64,000 nucleotides of DNA from Shouchella xiaoxiensis (GCF_016907895.1 NZ_JAFBCV010000003.1:62001-126000); one strand, 5' to 3'; counted from the first letter of the stretch, positions 19,027-27,796 are shown. Notes: a model not told the origin generated them from the letters alone. Numbers and translations: made by a program.

Positions 19027-19257
19027 TTATACGTTTGGTTGATGCTCGGATTCGTATACATGGTACAGCATTAAATCATGGATCGCTTCTTTTAAAAACT
19101 TCTGCTTTTCTGGTTCATGTGGACCAGACTGCCAAAGAATATCACCGTTATGATGATAGGTTCCCGAAACAAAGCTTCCTTCGTAGTAACAAGAAAATGC
19201 CCATTTTTGCTTTCTTCCTAAAACAGTCAAGGGCTTATATTGAAAATGTACAATCAT
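19027..19257 (-). CDS. yheE: YheE family protein
   Basis: Small soluble protein of 76 residues of unknown function, resembling B. subtilis YheE (MIVHFQYKPL, FSCYYEGSFVSGTYHHNGDILW). I place the start at ATG 19257, behind GGAGG; the TTG at 19272 belongs to the Shine-Dalgarno region. Divergent from yheB, as expected for a yhe cluster. Confidence 0.75.
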   Translation of the reverse strand: MIVHFQYKPLTVLGRKQKWAFSCYYEGSFVSGTYHHNGDILWQSGPHEPEKQKFLKEAIHDLMLYHVYESEHQPNV

Positions 19258-19412
19258 GAAAAAAACCTCCAATTAAAAAGATGAAAGGGCTTTCATTTTT
19301 AGTTTACCATATGCATCATGTTCGCGCTTTAAAAAATCAGCTATAATAGAAGATAAATGATTTTTTATTTAAAGGAGGCAGTCTGTTGCAATTAAGGCAA
19401 TAGGCGTACAAT

Positions 19413-20552
19413 GTGCAGTGGATATCACTAGTCGGTTTATTAGCGGTTGTTGGAGCAATCGTCGGGGCAGCGACAAATGCGCTTGCTATAAGAATGTTGT
19501 TTCGACCTCATCGTGCTTACTATATTGGGAAATGGCAACTTCCTTTTACACCAGGGTTACTGCCTAGAAGACAAGGAGAGCTTTCTAAGCAGTTAGGAAA
19601 CATTGTTGCAAACCATCTAGTTACAGCTGAGGGTTTAGGGAAAAAAATAGGGAGCGAACTATTTACAAATGAAATAAATGCTTGGTTAAAATCAAAGATT
19701 TATATATGGTTAAGAAGCGAACATACGGTTGAATCTTTACTTAAGCCTCTTCTGAGCTTTGACAATGGTAAAGAGCAAATTGTTATTCGGTCCAAAGACT
19801 GGTTGAGGAAAAGAATTTTACAGTTTCTGCGCGATAACGGAACGACTTCAGCACGCAAAATTGTTCCGATTGAATTACAAGCGAACATCACCGCATGGTT
19901 GCCAGAAGCTTCCTCACTCATCTTGAAAAAAGCTCGTGCTTATGTTGATAGCGAAGAAGGAATGGCTAAAAGTAGAGCAATGGCGAAACAGTTCTTGTCT
20001 TCACGCGGCAAGTTAGGCGGTATGGTTTCAATGTTTTTATCAAGTGAAAAATTAGTTGATTTAGCATTGCCAGAAATACGAAAGTTTTTAGATGATGAGC
20101 GGACGAGAGATATGCTACATGGATTACTTGCTCGAGAGTGGAATCAGATGCTCGATCGACCTTTATCAAGCTATCAGGCAGAACAGTATGTCGATGGGGT
20201 AATTGACCGCGTTACGGATGGACTTCAAGGTCAAATTCCGGTTCTTAATTGGTATGATGCACCTCTACATACGTGGACGGAACCGTTTATTGAACCGATT
20301 GCTTCCAAATGGGCGCCTGAGCTCGTTAAGATTTTATCCCAGAATTTGCAACAAAATATGGGAAGTGTCCTTAAGCGTTTAAATTTAGAAGAAATCATTG
20401 AACAGCAGGTTTCTTCCTTTTCAATGGCTCACCTAGAACAGTTGATTATGAACATTACGAAACGAGAACTGAGGATGATTACGTTTTTAGGTGGCTTAAT
20501 TGGAGGTATTGTTGGCCTTGTACAAGCCATTATTGTTCACTTTTTTTATTAA
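19413..20552 (+). CDS. yheB: DUF445 family membrane protein YheB
   Basis: 379-residue protein with a hydrophobic helix at each end (LVGLLAVVGAIVGAATNALA near residue 6; FLGGLIGGIVGLVQAIIVHF at the C-terminus) and a long charged middle. RMLFRPHRAYYIGKWQLPFTPGLLPRRQGEL matches the family (two pieces, from about residue 28). Function unknown; adjacent yheA as in B. subtilis. The GTG start has only weak ribosome-site similarity just upstream; the strong AAAGGAGG at 19371-19378 serves a TTG codon at 19386 that is in frame but stopped by TAG at 19401. Confidence 0.88.
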   Translation: MQWISLVGLLAVVGAIVGAATNALAIRMLFRPHRAYYIGKWQLPFTPGLLPRRQGELSKQLGNIVANHLVTAEGLGKKIGSELFTNEINAWLKSKIYIWLRSEHTVESLLKPLLSFDNGKEQIVIRSKDWLRKRILQFLRDNGTTSARKIVPIELQANITAWLPEASSLILKKARAYVDSEEGMAKSRAMAKQFLSSRGKLGGMVSMFLSSEKLVDLALPEIRKFLDDERTRDMLHGLLAREWNQMLDRPLSSYQAEQYVDGVIDRVTDGLQGQIPVLNWYDAPLHTWTEPFIEPIASKWAPELVKILSQNLQQNMGSVLKRLNLEEIIEQQVSSFSMAHLEQLIMNITKRELRMITFLGGLIGGIVGLVQAIIVHFFY

Positions 20553-20627
20553 ATCGACCCTTATGACGTGATTTAAGTGTCTACACATGTTATAGTCGGT
20601 TGGACTAGATATGAGGAGTGATTATGA

Positions 20628-20984
20628 ATGAGCACGACGTACGATAAAGCACACGAACTGAAAGACGCATTGGCAGCTAGTGACGAGTTTCAGTCATTAT
20701 TAGAACTTCATCAACAAATCGAAACAGATGAAATTGCTAAAAAAATGCTTGAGAATTTCCGTAAACTACAATTAGAACTTCAACAAAAGCAAATGCAAGG
20801 CATGCAAATTTCTGAAGAAGAAGCACAACAAGCTCAGCAACAGTTTGAACTTGTACAGCAGCATGAGCTTATCTCTAAGCTAATGGAAGCGGAGCAGAGT
20901 CTAAGTGTCATCATTACAGACTTGAACAAAATTATTACTGAACCACTTGAAAAAATTTACGGCGATCCATCAACTGAACAATAA
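20628..20984 (+). CDS. yheA: YlbF/YmcA family protein YheA
   Basis: 118-residue all-helical protein of the YlbF/YmcA family, Gln- and Glu-rich (KKMLENFRKLQLELQQKQMQ, split near residue 40), with the usual N-terminal YDKAHELKDALAASDEF. YlbF and YmcA proteins act with YaaT on RNase Y and Spo0A pathways; YheA itself has no assigned role. It lies 75 bases after yheB and ends in a terminator. Confidence 0.88.
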   Translation: MSTTYDKAHELKDALAASDEFQSLLELHQQIETDEIAKKMLENFRKLQLELQQKQMQGMQISEEEAQQAQQQFELVQQHELISKLMEAEQSLSVIITDLNKIITEPLEKIYGDPSTEQ

Positions 20985-20993
20985 TGACCTTTC

Positions 20994-21026
20994 AATCCCT
21001 GCTATTTTCTAGCAGGGATTTTTTTG
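20994..21026 (+). terminator. Terminator of yheBA
   Basis: Eleven-bp stem AATCCCTGCTA with its complement, five-base loop, then a T-run. Confidence 0.92.
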
Positions 21027-21129
21027 ATCTATAGAATGTTCTACTTCAAAAAAAATTGCATAAAAGTTAAACAAGGGCAGGGCAAGGACGCACGAAAGAC
21101 AACAAGAGAACGTTGAGGAGGAACAGCGA

Positions 21130-21984
21130 GTGAAAACCTACAAACTGGTAGCTGTCAATATGGATAAGATGATTCTTGGTGGAGAAAACAAGATGAGCAA
21201 AAAAACCAAAAATGCGGTATCTTATTTGGCAAAGAAAGGTGTACCTGTCGTATTGATGACAGGGCAATCCTTTTCTTATGCCAAAAAAGCGATACGTTCA
21301 TTGAAATTAGAAGGTGTTGTTGTCGCTCATAGCGGCGCTTTTATTTCTGATACAGAACAAAATGAGTGGTTTAACCGTCCCCTAAGTATGGATACAGCGC
21401 TAGATTTGTGTCATGTCTTGGAACGTTTTGATTGTGAAGTACGGTTAATGTACAAAGATCATTCTGTAACGCAACGACCAATTCAAAAACAAACGCTGCT
21501 GGCGAGGATGTCGTTAAGTGCACCTGGTGAACAAATTCTATATCCAACTACTTATGTAGAATCACTTTATGAACAGGTTTTAAAAGAAGGTGAAGGACCA
21601 TTAAATGTCTCACTAAAATGTGATGAACAAGCGGATATGGATCATATTTGTTCTATTTTAAAACAAGAACTTGAAGAAGTGGAGATAACGAAAAACGAGA
21701 ATGCGTCATGTACGATTGTTGGCAGTGGCGCAGGAAGAACGCGTGCGCTGCAATGGTTAATTAATCAACGAGGGCTTGAAATGGATCAAATTGTGTATAT
21801 CGGTGTTGATGACGAAGATATTGAGCTTGTCGAGATGGTAGGTTTAGGTGTTGCGATGGGGAATGGCAGCAATCGTCTGCAAGCATCAGCTGATTGGGTA
21901 ACACGAACAATTGAACAAGACGGATTTGCTTACATGGTACATGAAGTGTTTCGAAAGCAATTGCGCCTGCAAGTGGAAAAATAA
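21130..21984 (+). CDS. Cof-type HAD superfamily protein with degenerate active site
   Basis: 284 residues with the Cof/YbiV fold pattern, but the catalytic motifs are altered. Motif I, normally DxDGT, reads VNMDKM, so the nucleophile Asp is Asn. Motif II (LMTGQS) is intact. The motif III lysine region reads GAGRTRAL, with Arg for Lys. Motif IV, normally GDxxND, reads GVDDED. The C-terminal GLGVAMGNGSNRLQASADWVT is otherwise typical. Loss of the nucleophile makes phosphatase activity unlikely, so this may be a binding or regulatory pseudo-phosphatase. Start GTG behind GAGGAGGAA; monocistronic with terminator. Confidence 0.8.
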   Translation: MKTYKLVAVNMDKMILGGENKMSKKTKNAVSYLAKKGVPVVLMTGQSFSYAKKAIRSLKLEGVVVAHSGAFISDTEQNEWFNRPLSMDTALDLCHVLERFDCEVRLMYKDHSVTQRPIQKQTLLARMSLSAPGEQILYPTTYVESLYEQVLKEGEGPLNVSLKCDEQADMDHICSILKQELEEVEITKNENASCTIVGSGAGRTRALQWLINQRGLEMDQIVYIGVDDEDIELVEMVGLGVAMGNGSNRLQASADWVTRTIEQDGFAYMVHEVFRKQLRLQVEK

Positions 21985-22010
21985 AAAAGCAGACATCGTC
22001 TGCTTTTTTT
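21983..22010. terminator. Bidirectional terminator between HAD gene and yhzC
   Basis: Twelve-bp stem AAAAAAGCAGAC with its complement, loop ATC; overlaps the stop codons of the two convergent genes. Confidence 0.88.
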
Positions 22011-22188
22011 AGCGTGCAAATAAAATCATCTTTCCATTATGCGTGAGTCGATGTGTTAGTTTTGTTGCTTCTGCGTTTTCTAATCGAGTCTTTGCTTCTT
22101 GAATGGCTTCATTTTCAGAAGTTGCTTCAATCTTTTCGTTTAAAACGACAGAGCTATCTTTATTGAATGCGGTCAAGTAATAGGTCAT
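22009..22188 (-). CDS. yhzC: YhzC-like small protein, 59 aa
   Basis: Read directly on the minus strand: ATG at 22188 behind AAAGGAG, 59 codons, TAA at 22009. The product begins MTYYLTAFNKDSSVVLNEKI, continues with a Glu/Ala-rich helix (NEAIQEAKTRLENAEATKL) and ends THRLTHNGKMILFAR. The pattern of an N-terminal strand, EAI-type helix and a C-terminal strand resembles B. subtilis YhzC from the same genomic neighbourhood. Function unknown. Confidence 0.75.
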   Translation of the reverse strand: MTYYLTAFNKDSSVVLNEKIEATSENEAIQEAKTRLENAEATKLTHRLTHNGKMILFAR

Positions 22189-22296
22189 TTCAAATCCACT
22201 CCTTTATGATAGCGTTTTCATCAGTATATCATGGAATGCTTGTGCATTCACCTATTAAAAAGTACTGAATAGAGTAGAAGAAAAGGGGGAATAAAG

Positions 22297-22629
22297 ATGG
22301 GAACCAAGGAACTTCATTCGCTTTGTCAACAGTATACAAATTATCCTGTTAAACTTCACCTAGAGAACGGTGAAGAGTTCGAGTCAGTGGTTGAGTATGT
22401 TGATCAAGAAAACGTGCATGTGCTTTATCCGGTTGATCAAAACGAGTATCCAATGCAAATCACTCTACTAGAGGGGTTTCAATCGATGAATCAACAAAGT
22501 CGTTTTGGTCCTGGTTACGGTCCTGGCTTTGGTTATCCTCCTTATGGTGGTTACCCGGGCTTTAGACCTTATGGATGGAGACGTTGGGTTTTGCCCTTAA
22601 CAGCATTAACGGCGATTGCTCTTTTATAG
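22297..22629 (+). CDS. Small protein with beta-type N-domain, Gly/Pro/Tyr-rich linker and hydrophobic tail
   Basis: 110 residues. The first 65 look like a small beta-rich domain (VKLHLENGEEFESVVEYVDQ, NVHVLYPVDQ). Residues about 68-93 are rich in Gly, Pro, Tyr and Phe (GPGYGPGFGYPPYGGYPG), and the last 15 are hydrophobic (WVLPLTALTAIALL). The same three-part plan recurs in the gene at 57526. This composition resembles spore coat or envelope-associated small proteins of Bacillaceae, but I do not recognise the family. ATG preceded by AAGGGGGAA. Confidence 0.7.
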   Translation: MGTKELHSLCQQYTNYPVKLHLENGEEFESVVEYVDQENVHVLYPVDQNEYPMQITLLEGFQSMNQQSRFGPGYGPGFGYPPYGGYPGFRPYGWRRWVLPLTALTAIALL

Positions 22630-22778
22630 GCAGCTCAAATGAGCATGCCTCTTTTACATATTTGCACGAAAAACTGATAAAAATTAGGGAGATTGCGTAA
22701 ATTGTTCACAAAGTTCGCGCTCAGCCCAGAAATTATGTAAAATGAAAAGTACAAGAAGGATGTAAGGGAGGACTTTAG

Positions 22779-23459
22779 ATGGAGACATATAACATCTATT
22801 TAGTTGAAGACGAAGCGAACTTATCGCAAGTATTAAAAGCATATATGGAAAAAGAAGGATGGAACATCACTATATTTGCAGATGGTGATGCTGCTGTTGA
22901 GGCTGTTGAAGGGAAACCACATTTATGGGTGCTTGATATTATGTTACCGGGAACAGATGGGTACCAAGTATTAAAAGCAATTAAAGAGAAAGAAGATACA
23001 CCGGTCATCTTTATCTCAGCAAGAGATCAAGATCTGGATCGAGTTCTTGGTTTGGAAATGGGAAGTGATGATTATTTATCAAAACCGTTTTTGCCACAAG
23101 AATTAATTATTCGGGCAAAGAAACTTTTAAATCGTGTTTATGGGACAAGCTCCTCGGAAGTTCAAAAGATTGATTTAAATGCGTATAGTATTGATCCGAT
23201 CGGGCGAACCATTTTGGACACTGAAGCAGATAATGAAGCTGTAGATTTAACGACAAAAGAAATGGATTTAATGCTACTTTTATCTGCTGAAGTAGGTAAA
23301 GCATTTTCACGTGAGAGAATCATTGAACATGTTTGGGGCGAAAATTATTTCGGTTCAGAGCGTGCAGTTGACGATGTTGTTCGACGGGTTCGTAAAAAAA
23401 TGCCGCGAATTCATCTAGAGACGCTTTACGGGTATGGCTACCGTATCTTATCCTCATGA
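22779..23459 (+). CDS. cssR: Two-component response regulator CssR
   Basis: OmpR-family regulator, 226 residues. Receiver domain 1-120 with the acidic pocket VEDE (9-12) and phospho-acceptor Asp53 in VLDIMLPGTDGY, FISARDQDLDRVLGLEMGSDDY, and Lys in SKPF. C-terminal winged helix with FSRERIIEHVWGENYFGSERAVDDVVRRVRKK (in two stretches) and TLYGYGYRI. It resembles B. subtilis CssR along its whole length. CssRS senses misfolded exported protein and induces HtrA-type proteases. It overlaps cssS by ATGA. Confidence 0.85.
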   Translation: METYNIYLVEDEANLSQVLKAYMEKEGWNITIFADGDAAVEAVEGKPHLWVLDIMLPGTDGYQVLKAIKEKEDTPVIFISARDQDLDRVLGLEMGSDDYLSKPFLPQELIIRAKKLLNRVYGTSSSEVQKIDLNAYSIDPIGRTILDTEADNEAVDLTTKEMDLMLLLSAEVGKAFSRERIIEHVWGENYFGSERAVDDVVRRVRKKMPRIHLETLYGYGYRILSS

Positions 23460-24868
23460 TAAAAATAAATTTGACGAGACGAATCTGGTTAGCATTCGTT
23501 TCGTTAATTGTGCTTGTAGCGTTATCGATTATCATTGTGTATCCATTATCTATACGCGGAGCCTTAACAGAAGAGACATACCAAATTATTGATAATAGCG
23601 TTGAACAGATTTTTTCTGGAGAGAATCAAACACCAGAATATTTACCTGGGCAACCCGGTTTTCATGAATCAAGGCAAGAGCAAAGAGCGACCGTTTCTTT
23701 TTTCGTAAGTGATAGTCCCGTAGGAATAAGGGTTAACGACATCTTATTGCCACCACCCAAGTCAACGTTCGAAGAAATGATTACGAATGCGAGAGAACAA
23801 ACAAGTAGTCGAGGCGAGTATGAATTAACCTATGATGACCAAACCTTGTTTTATGTCGTAAATAAGTTCACAAATGAAGATTATTTGTTTACGTATATGT
23901 GGGACACATACCGTGATGAGATGGTCCAAAATTTATGGGAACGACTTCTCTATCTACTGTTGTTAACGAGTGCTTTGAGCTTACTTCCCGCAATCTGGCT
24001 AAAACACTATCTACGTCAACCGTTAGCTGTGCTCGAAAATCACTTAGAACAAATTGCCAATCGCAATTGGCAGGAACCGCTTCGCTGGGAAGGAGATGAA
24101 GACTTTGAACGCTTGTCCTACCAGTTTGAGCGGATGCGTCAGAACTTGAATAGCTATGACAGAGCGCAAAAAACCTTTATTCAGCATGCTTCCCATGAGT
24201 TGAAGACGCCAATCATGGTTATAAAAAGCTATGCGCAGTCTGTTAAAGATGGCATCTTACCAAAAGAAGATTTGAATCAAACGATGGACGTGATTACGGA
24301 AGAAGCAAACCGGATGGAACGTCGCGTGATTGATATGCTTTATTACACGAAGTTAGATCAAATGAAAAAAGATCAGCTCAACGTGGAGACCTTTCCTTTT
24401 GGCAGATTAGCCTATCAAATTGAAGAGCGCTTTCGATACCAGCGAGAAGATGTGACGATTGAAGTCGAAGGTGCAGAGCGAATGATTCAAGTGGACCCTG
24501 AACAATGTGAAGTTTTACTTGAAAATTTAGTTGAGAATGGTCTTCGCTACGCCCATGAAACGTTGTTAATTCGAGCAGATGAGGATGAGTTTAATTCGTA
24601 TCTCATTGTCGAGAATGAAGGCGATCCGATTGAAGCAGACCTAAATAAACTCTTCAGTCCTTTTTATAAAGGAAATAAGGGGCAGTTTGGGCTAGGGTTG
24701 GCTATTGTAAAACAAATAGCTGAGCTGCATCATGGTTCTGCAACTGTTGAAAATGTTGAGAAGGGTGTTCGCTTTACCATAAGAATACCGAAAACAAGCT
24801 TATTATCGGAAGGAAAAAGCAAGAAAAAAGAGAAGAAGCGTGACCAAGGAAACAAGAACATGGAATAA
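23456..24868 (+). CDS. cssS: Secretion-stress sensor histidine kinase CssS
   Basis: 470 residues. A transmembrane helix at about 10-30, an extracytoplasmic sensor loop to about 160, a second helix at 162-182 ([19 protein letters not shown]), a HAMP-like segment, the phosphorylated His in [12 protein letters not shown] (His247), and an ATPase domain with [11 protein letters not shown] (N box) and [17 protein letters not shown] (G2 box). The extreme C-terminus is a basic Lys-rich tail ([14 protein letters not shown]) not expected in the family. The ATG overlaps the cssR stop, so the kinase is co-translated with its partner. Confidence 0.85.
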   Translation: MIKINLTRRIWLAFVSLIVLVALSIIIVYPLSIRGALTEETYQIIDNSVEQIFSGENQTPEYLPGQPGFHESRQEQRATVSFFVSDSPVGIRVNDILLPPPKSTFEEMITNAREQTSSRGEYELTYDDQTLFYVVNKFTNEDYLFTYMWDTYRDEMVQNLWERLLYLLLLTSALSLLPAIWLKHYLRQPLAVLENHLEQIANRNWQEPLRWEGDEDFERLSYQFERMRQNLNSYDRAQKTFIQHASHELKTPIMVIKSYAQSVKDGILPKEDLNQTMDVITEEANRMERRVIDMLYYTKLDQMKKDQLNVETFPFGRLAYQIEERFRYQREDVTIEVEGAERMIQVDPEQCEVLLENLVENGLRYAHETLLIRADEDEFNSYLIVENEGDPIEADLNKLFSPFYKGNKGQFGLGLAIVKQIAELHHGSATVENVEKGVRFTIRIPKTSLLSEGKSKKKEKKRDQGNKNME

Positions 24869-24887
24869 CCAGTTCTTGTTTTCTTTT
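24850..24887 (+). terminator. Terminator of cssRS
   Basis: Ten-bp stem AAACAAGAAC/GTTCTTGTTT with the cssS stop codon inside the loop, then T-rich tail. Confidence 0.75.
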
Positions 24888-24921
24888 GTGTAAATCGATC
24901 AACAGTTTCGCTACGTATGTA

Positions 24922-24930
24922 TGCTATACT
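24922..24930 (+). promoter_or_regulatory. Extended -10 promoter of yhaM
   Basis: TGCTATACT (TG at 24922, TATACT 24925-24930), a strong extended -10 element with only a weak -35. Confidence 0.5.
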
Positions 24931-24963
24931 AGAATGAAGATTAGACAGTATGAGGTGATTATG

Positions 24964-25923
24964 ATGGACAAAGGAATTAAGCATCATCAAGTCGGAGAAG
25001 CGGTTGATCGATACTTATTAATTAAGACGGCTACAAAGCAAATTGCTAGCAATTCAAAAGCTTTTTTAACATTGATATTAGGTGATCATACTGGTGAGAT
25101 TGAAGCGAAATTATGGGGAGTATCGCCAGAGGACGAAACCACATTTGTAAACAAGACTATTGTACATATCCAAGGAGATGTCATAGATTACCGTGGACGG
25201 TTACAGCTAAAGATTGCAAGCATTCGTCCTACATCCCCAATGGATGGAGTGAAAATCAATGATTTCGTTCGCTCTGCTCCCCTATCTGCTGAAGAAATGC
25301 TAGATGAGGTTAATCAATATATTTTTGAGATACAAAATCCAAGCATTCAAAGAGTGACTCGTTTTTTAGTCAAAAAACATCAGCAAGCATTTATTGAATC
25401 ACCTGCAGCTACTAAAAACCATCATGAATTTATGGGGGGGTTAGCCTACCACGTTGTTTCAATGCTACGGATTGCTAAAAGTCTCACTCAACTTTATCCA
25501 TCATTAGATCCGGACTTACTTTATGCAGGGGTCATTCTCCATGACTTAGGAAAAGTACGTGAATTATCGGGTGCTATTGATACAACGTATACACTAGAAG
25601 GAAAGTTGCTGGGACATATTTCAATCGGTGCGAATGAAATTGCTGAAGCAGCCAAAGAATTAGGTATTGATGGAGAAGAGCTATTGATCTTACAACATCT
25701 AATGTTGAGTCACCATGGAAAAGGTGAGTGGGGGAGTCCAAAAGCTCCAGTTATTCGTGAAGCAGAGGTACTTCACCTTATTGATAATGTAGACGCAAAA
25801 ATTAATATGATGGACCGTGTACTTGAACGCGTAGAACCTGGAGAGTTCTCTGAACGCGTTATGGCTCTTGAAAATCGCAGCTTCTATAAGCCTACTTTTC
25901 ATAAAAAACCACTTGATTTATAA
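24964..25923 (+). CDS. yhaM: 3'-5' exoribonuclease YhaM
   Basis: Mn/Co-dependent 3'-5' exonuclease acting on RNA (and ssDNA). N-terminal OB-fold about 15-110 ([21 protein letters not shown], split) and a C-terminal HD domain with [19 protein letters not shown], the HD pair in [12 protein letters not shown] and the downstream [12 protein letters not shown]. The start at ATG 24964 gives [17 protein letters not shown], aligned with the known YhaM N-terminus; longer frames read through the GAGGTGA ribosome site. 319 residues, close to the 314 of B. subtilis. Confidence 0.93.
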   Translation: MDKGIKHHQVGEAVDRYLLIKTATKQIASNSKAFLTLILGDHTGEIEAKLWGVSPEDETTFVNKTIVHIQGDVIDYRGRLQLKIASIRPTSPMDGVKINDFVRSAPLSAEEMLDEVNQYIFEIQNPSIQRVTRFLVKKHQQAFIESPAATKNHHEFMGGLAYHVVSMLRIAKSLTQLYPSLDPDLLYAGVILHDLGKVRELSGAIDTTYTLEGKLLGHISIGANEIAEAAKELGIDGEELLILQHLMLSHHGKGEWGSPKAPVIREAEVLHLIDNVDAKINMMDRVLERVEPGEFSERVMALENRSFYKPTFHKKPLDL

Positions 25924-25999
25924 GTAACGTTCTATTTCATTGCTTGTCTGAATACAATTAGAATAGAATCCAAACTTTACGAAAAAGGGTGACTTTCTA

Positions 26000-26278
26000 A
26001 TGAAAACGAAACAGACAAGCCAACTAGTAGCACTAGGTACGGTTGCCGCACTTATCGTGGCATTCATTCTCACGCAAACATCAATTGGAGCAATTGTTCT
26101 TGCAAGCCCTTGGTGGATTTACTTATTAATTGTTGGAATTGGCTTTAGTGGCTATATGTGGGTAAAAACGATTAGAGACGAAAATGAAGTGGATCAAGAA
26201 TGGATTGAGCAAGAAGGCAATGTGTATATGGAAAGAATAGAAGAAGCCCGCAGAAATGCAATGCAAAAAGACAGCTGA
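26000..26278 (+). CDS. yhaL: Sporulation protein YhaL family
   Basis: 92-residue membrane protein with two hydrophobic segments (about 9-26 and 30-54) followed by a charged tail. The second half PWWIYLLIVGIGFSGYMWVK and DQEWIEQEGNVYMERIEEAR matches YhaL, which in B. subtilis is sporulation-associated and only about 70 residues; here an additional N-terminal helix is present. Located between yhaM and prsA as in B. subtilis. ATG behind AAGGGTGA. Confidence 0.85.
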   Translation: MKTKQTSQLVALGTVAALIVAFILTQTSIGAIVLASPWWIYLLIVGIGFSGYMWVKTIRDENEVDQEWIEQEGNVYMERIEEARRNAMQKDS

Positions 26279-26300
26279 CTTAGCCAGCTGTCTTTTTTTT
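26265..26300. terminator. Bidirectional terminator between yhaL and prsA
   Basis: Perfect 13-bp stem AAAAAGACAGCTG and complement with A- and T-runs, overlapping the yhaL stop and reaching the prsA stop. Confidence 0.9.
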
Positions 26301-27348
26301 ACTCTTCCTCAGATTCATCAGTTGATTCTTCTTCAGCAGGTGCCTCTGTTTCTTCTTCGCCTTCAGCAGGCGTTTCTTCTTCATCAGCGTCTGGTGTTTC
26401 CTCAGCTGGTTGTTCTTCTTCAACTGGTTGTTCCTCTTCGGCAGGGGTCGCTGTAATTTGATCAATGACTCCTTGATAGAATTCATCTTCCACATTTACG
26501 TCATACGTCTCTAATAACTGTTGAATAACAACCATCATATTGGTGCCTTCTTGCTCAATATAAGCACGTTCCACCATTTCTGCATTTGCTTCAAAACCAA
26601 AAGATTGTTCGGTCACTTCTATGATGTGAAATCCATTTTCTGTTTCAACAGGTTCACTTACTTCGTTTAGTTCTAATCCAAAAGCTGCTTCTAAGAAAAC
26701 AGGCTCCATTGGAGGGGCAACACGACTAAACTGGCCAAGTTCACCACCTGTTGGTGCCGTTCCATCTGTACCAAATTCAGCAGCTAAATCAGCAAAGTCA
26801 TCGCCGCTCTCCAAGCGATCCAATACTTCATTTGCTGTTTCTTCATCTTCAACTAAAATATGGCGAGCAGAGATTGTATCGAATTCATCACTGTTTTCAT
26901 CGTAATGAGCTTCAAGATTTTCCTGAGACAAATCAACGCCTTCTGATTGTAGATTCATTAACGTCAGCTCAGGTAAGACAACGTCATTAATTAAACCTTC
27001 CCGATCTTCAATTGATGTGACCATTGAGAACATGTTAATAAGTTCTTCTTCATCGGCAGCTCCGTATTCTTCTTGCATGGAAGCAATCATTTCATCAATT
27101 TCTTCGTCAGTAATATCCATATCCTCGCTAGCTAGCGTTAAAAGCTGAGAAGAAAGTTCTCCGAAAAAAGCATTTTGTAGAAGTGGTGCTCCATTCTGGT
27201 TTGCCTGTAATTCAGTTAAAAGATCTTGCGCTGTAATGTTTTCTCCACCATCAATTGTCGCAATAGGTGATTGGTCATCACTATTATTACAAGCTGCGAG
27301 TACTGTAAGAGAAACGGCGCTAAAAGCAATTAGTGAGATTTTCTTCAT
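26299..27348 (-). CDS. prsA: Foldase lipoprotein PrsA (parvulin-type PPIase) with acidic tail
   Basis: Membrane-anchored extracytoplasmic chaperone that assists folding of secreted proteins. Signal peptide with lipobox LAAC (Cys about 20). The parvulin domain runs from about 155 to 245 (ISARHILVEDEETANEVL, FADLAAEFGTDGTAPTGGEL, GFHIIEVTE). An approximately 50-residue C-terminal tail is almost entirely Glu, Asp, Pro, Ala and Thr, longer and more acidic than in B. subtilis PrsA. The start is ATG 27348; the GTG at 27357 overlaps the ribosome site AAGGAG. 349 residues against 292 in B. subtilis, the excess being mostly this tail and loops. Confidence 0.93.
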   Translation of the reverse strand: MKKISLIAFSAVSLTVLAACNNSDDQSPIATIDGGENITAQDLLTELQANQNGAPLLQNAFFGELSSQLLTLASEDMDITDEEIDEMIASMQEEYGAADEEELINMFSMVTSIEDREGLINDVVLPELTLMNLQSEGVDLSQENLEAHYDENSDEFDTISARHILVEDEETANEVLDRLESGDDFADLAAEFGTDGTAPTGGELGQFSRVAPPMEPVFLEAAFGLELNEVSEPVETENGFHIIEVTEQSFGFEANAEMVERAYIEQEGTNMMVVIQQLLETYDVNVEDEFYQGVIDQITATPAEEEQPVEEEQPAEETPDADEEETPAEGEEETEAPAEEESTDESEEE

Positions 27349-27445
27349 TTGGCACACTCCTTGGTCGTATCTAGTCGTTCAATAGCTTGTACAATCAAAG
27401 AAGGACAATTAGATAATTTACCCAATCTTTTCGTACACAAAACCT

Positions 27446-27474
27446 ACTATACCATAAAAAAAAATAGTCAACAA
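27446..27474 (-). promoter_or_regulatory. Sigma-A promoter of prsA
   Basis: On the minus strand TTGTTG (27474-27469), a 17-base T-rich spacer and TATAGT (27451-27446), giving a leader of about 90 bases. Confidence 0.55.
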
Positions 27475-27606
27475 TCACGGGGAAGTCACTAAAATTGGGT
27501 AAAACGCCCAGTACCCATATTTCAATTCTGCATAGGATATGGTAACAAAGCACAGAGAAGTGTTTCAAGCACTTGTGTAAAGCAGGTGTAAGCAACTGCT
27601 TCACTG

Positions 27607-27652
27607 AAAGCCTTGTAATAATTCAACAAAAGTCTTTGTTACAAGGTGCTTT
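27607..27652. other. Hairpin in the 345-base gap between prsA and the sscA-like gene
   Basis: AAAGCCTTGTAA pairs with TTACAAGG-TG-CTTT (a two-base bulge) over a 20-base loop. The hairpin is not followed by a T-run on either strand. Apart from this and the prsA promoter I see nothing coding between 27349 and 27693. Confidence 0.4.
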
Positions 27653-27693
27653 CTATCAAAAACAATGTGAAATTATCAAAGGAGGAAATGTAC

Positions 27694-27789
27694 ATGAGTT
27701 ATGCAGGTGGAGGATACAATAGCGGGTTTGCTTTAATTGTGGTTTTATTTATCTTATTGGTAATTATTGGGGCTTCTTGGATAGCTTAA
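27694..27789 (+). CDS. YjcZ/SscA-type short sporulation membrane protein, 31 aa
   Basis: A 31-codon gene with AAAGGAGG eight bases before ATG 27694 (an in-frame ATG at 27688 is too close). The product starts MSYAGGGYNSGFALIVVLFI and is one hydrophobic helix ending ASWIA. The GGY-type N-terminus followed by FALIVVLFILL is the hallmark of the YjcZ/SscA family, which includes a small spore coat assembly protein. A clean terminator follows. Confidence 0.85.
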   Translation: MSYAGGGYNSGFALIVVLFILLVIIGASWIA

Positions 27790-27796
27790 TGTACTC

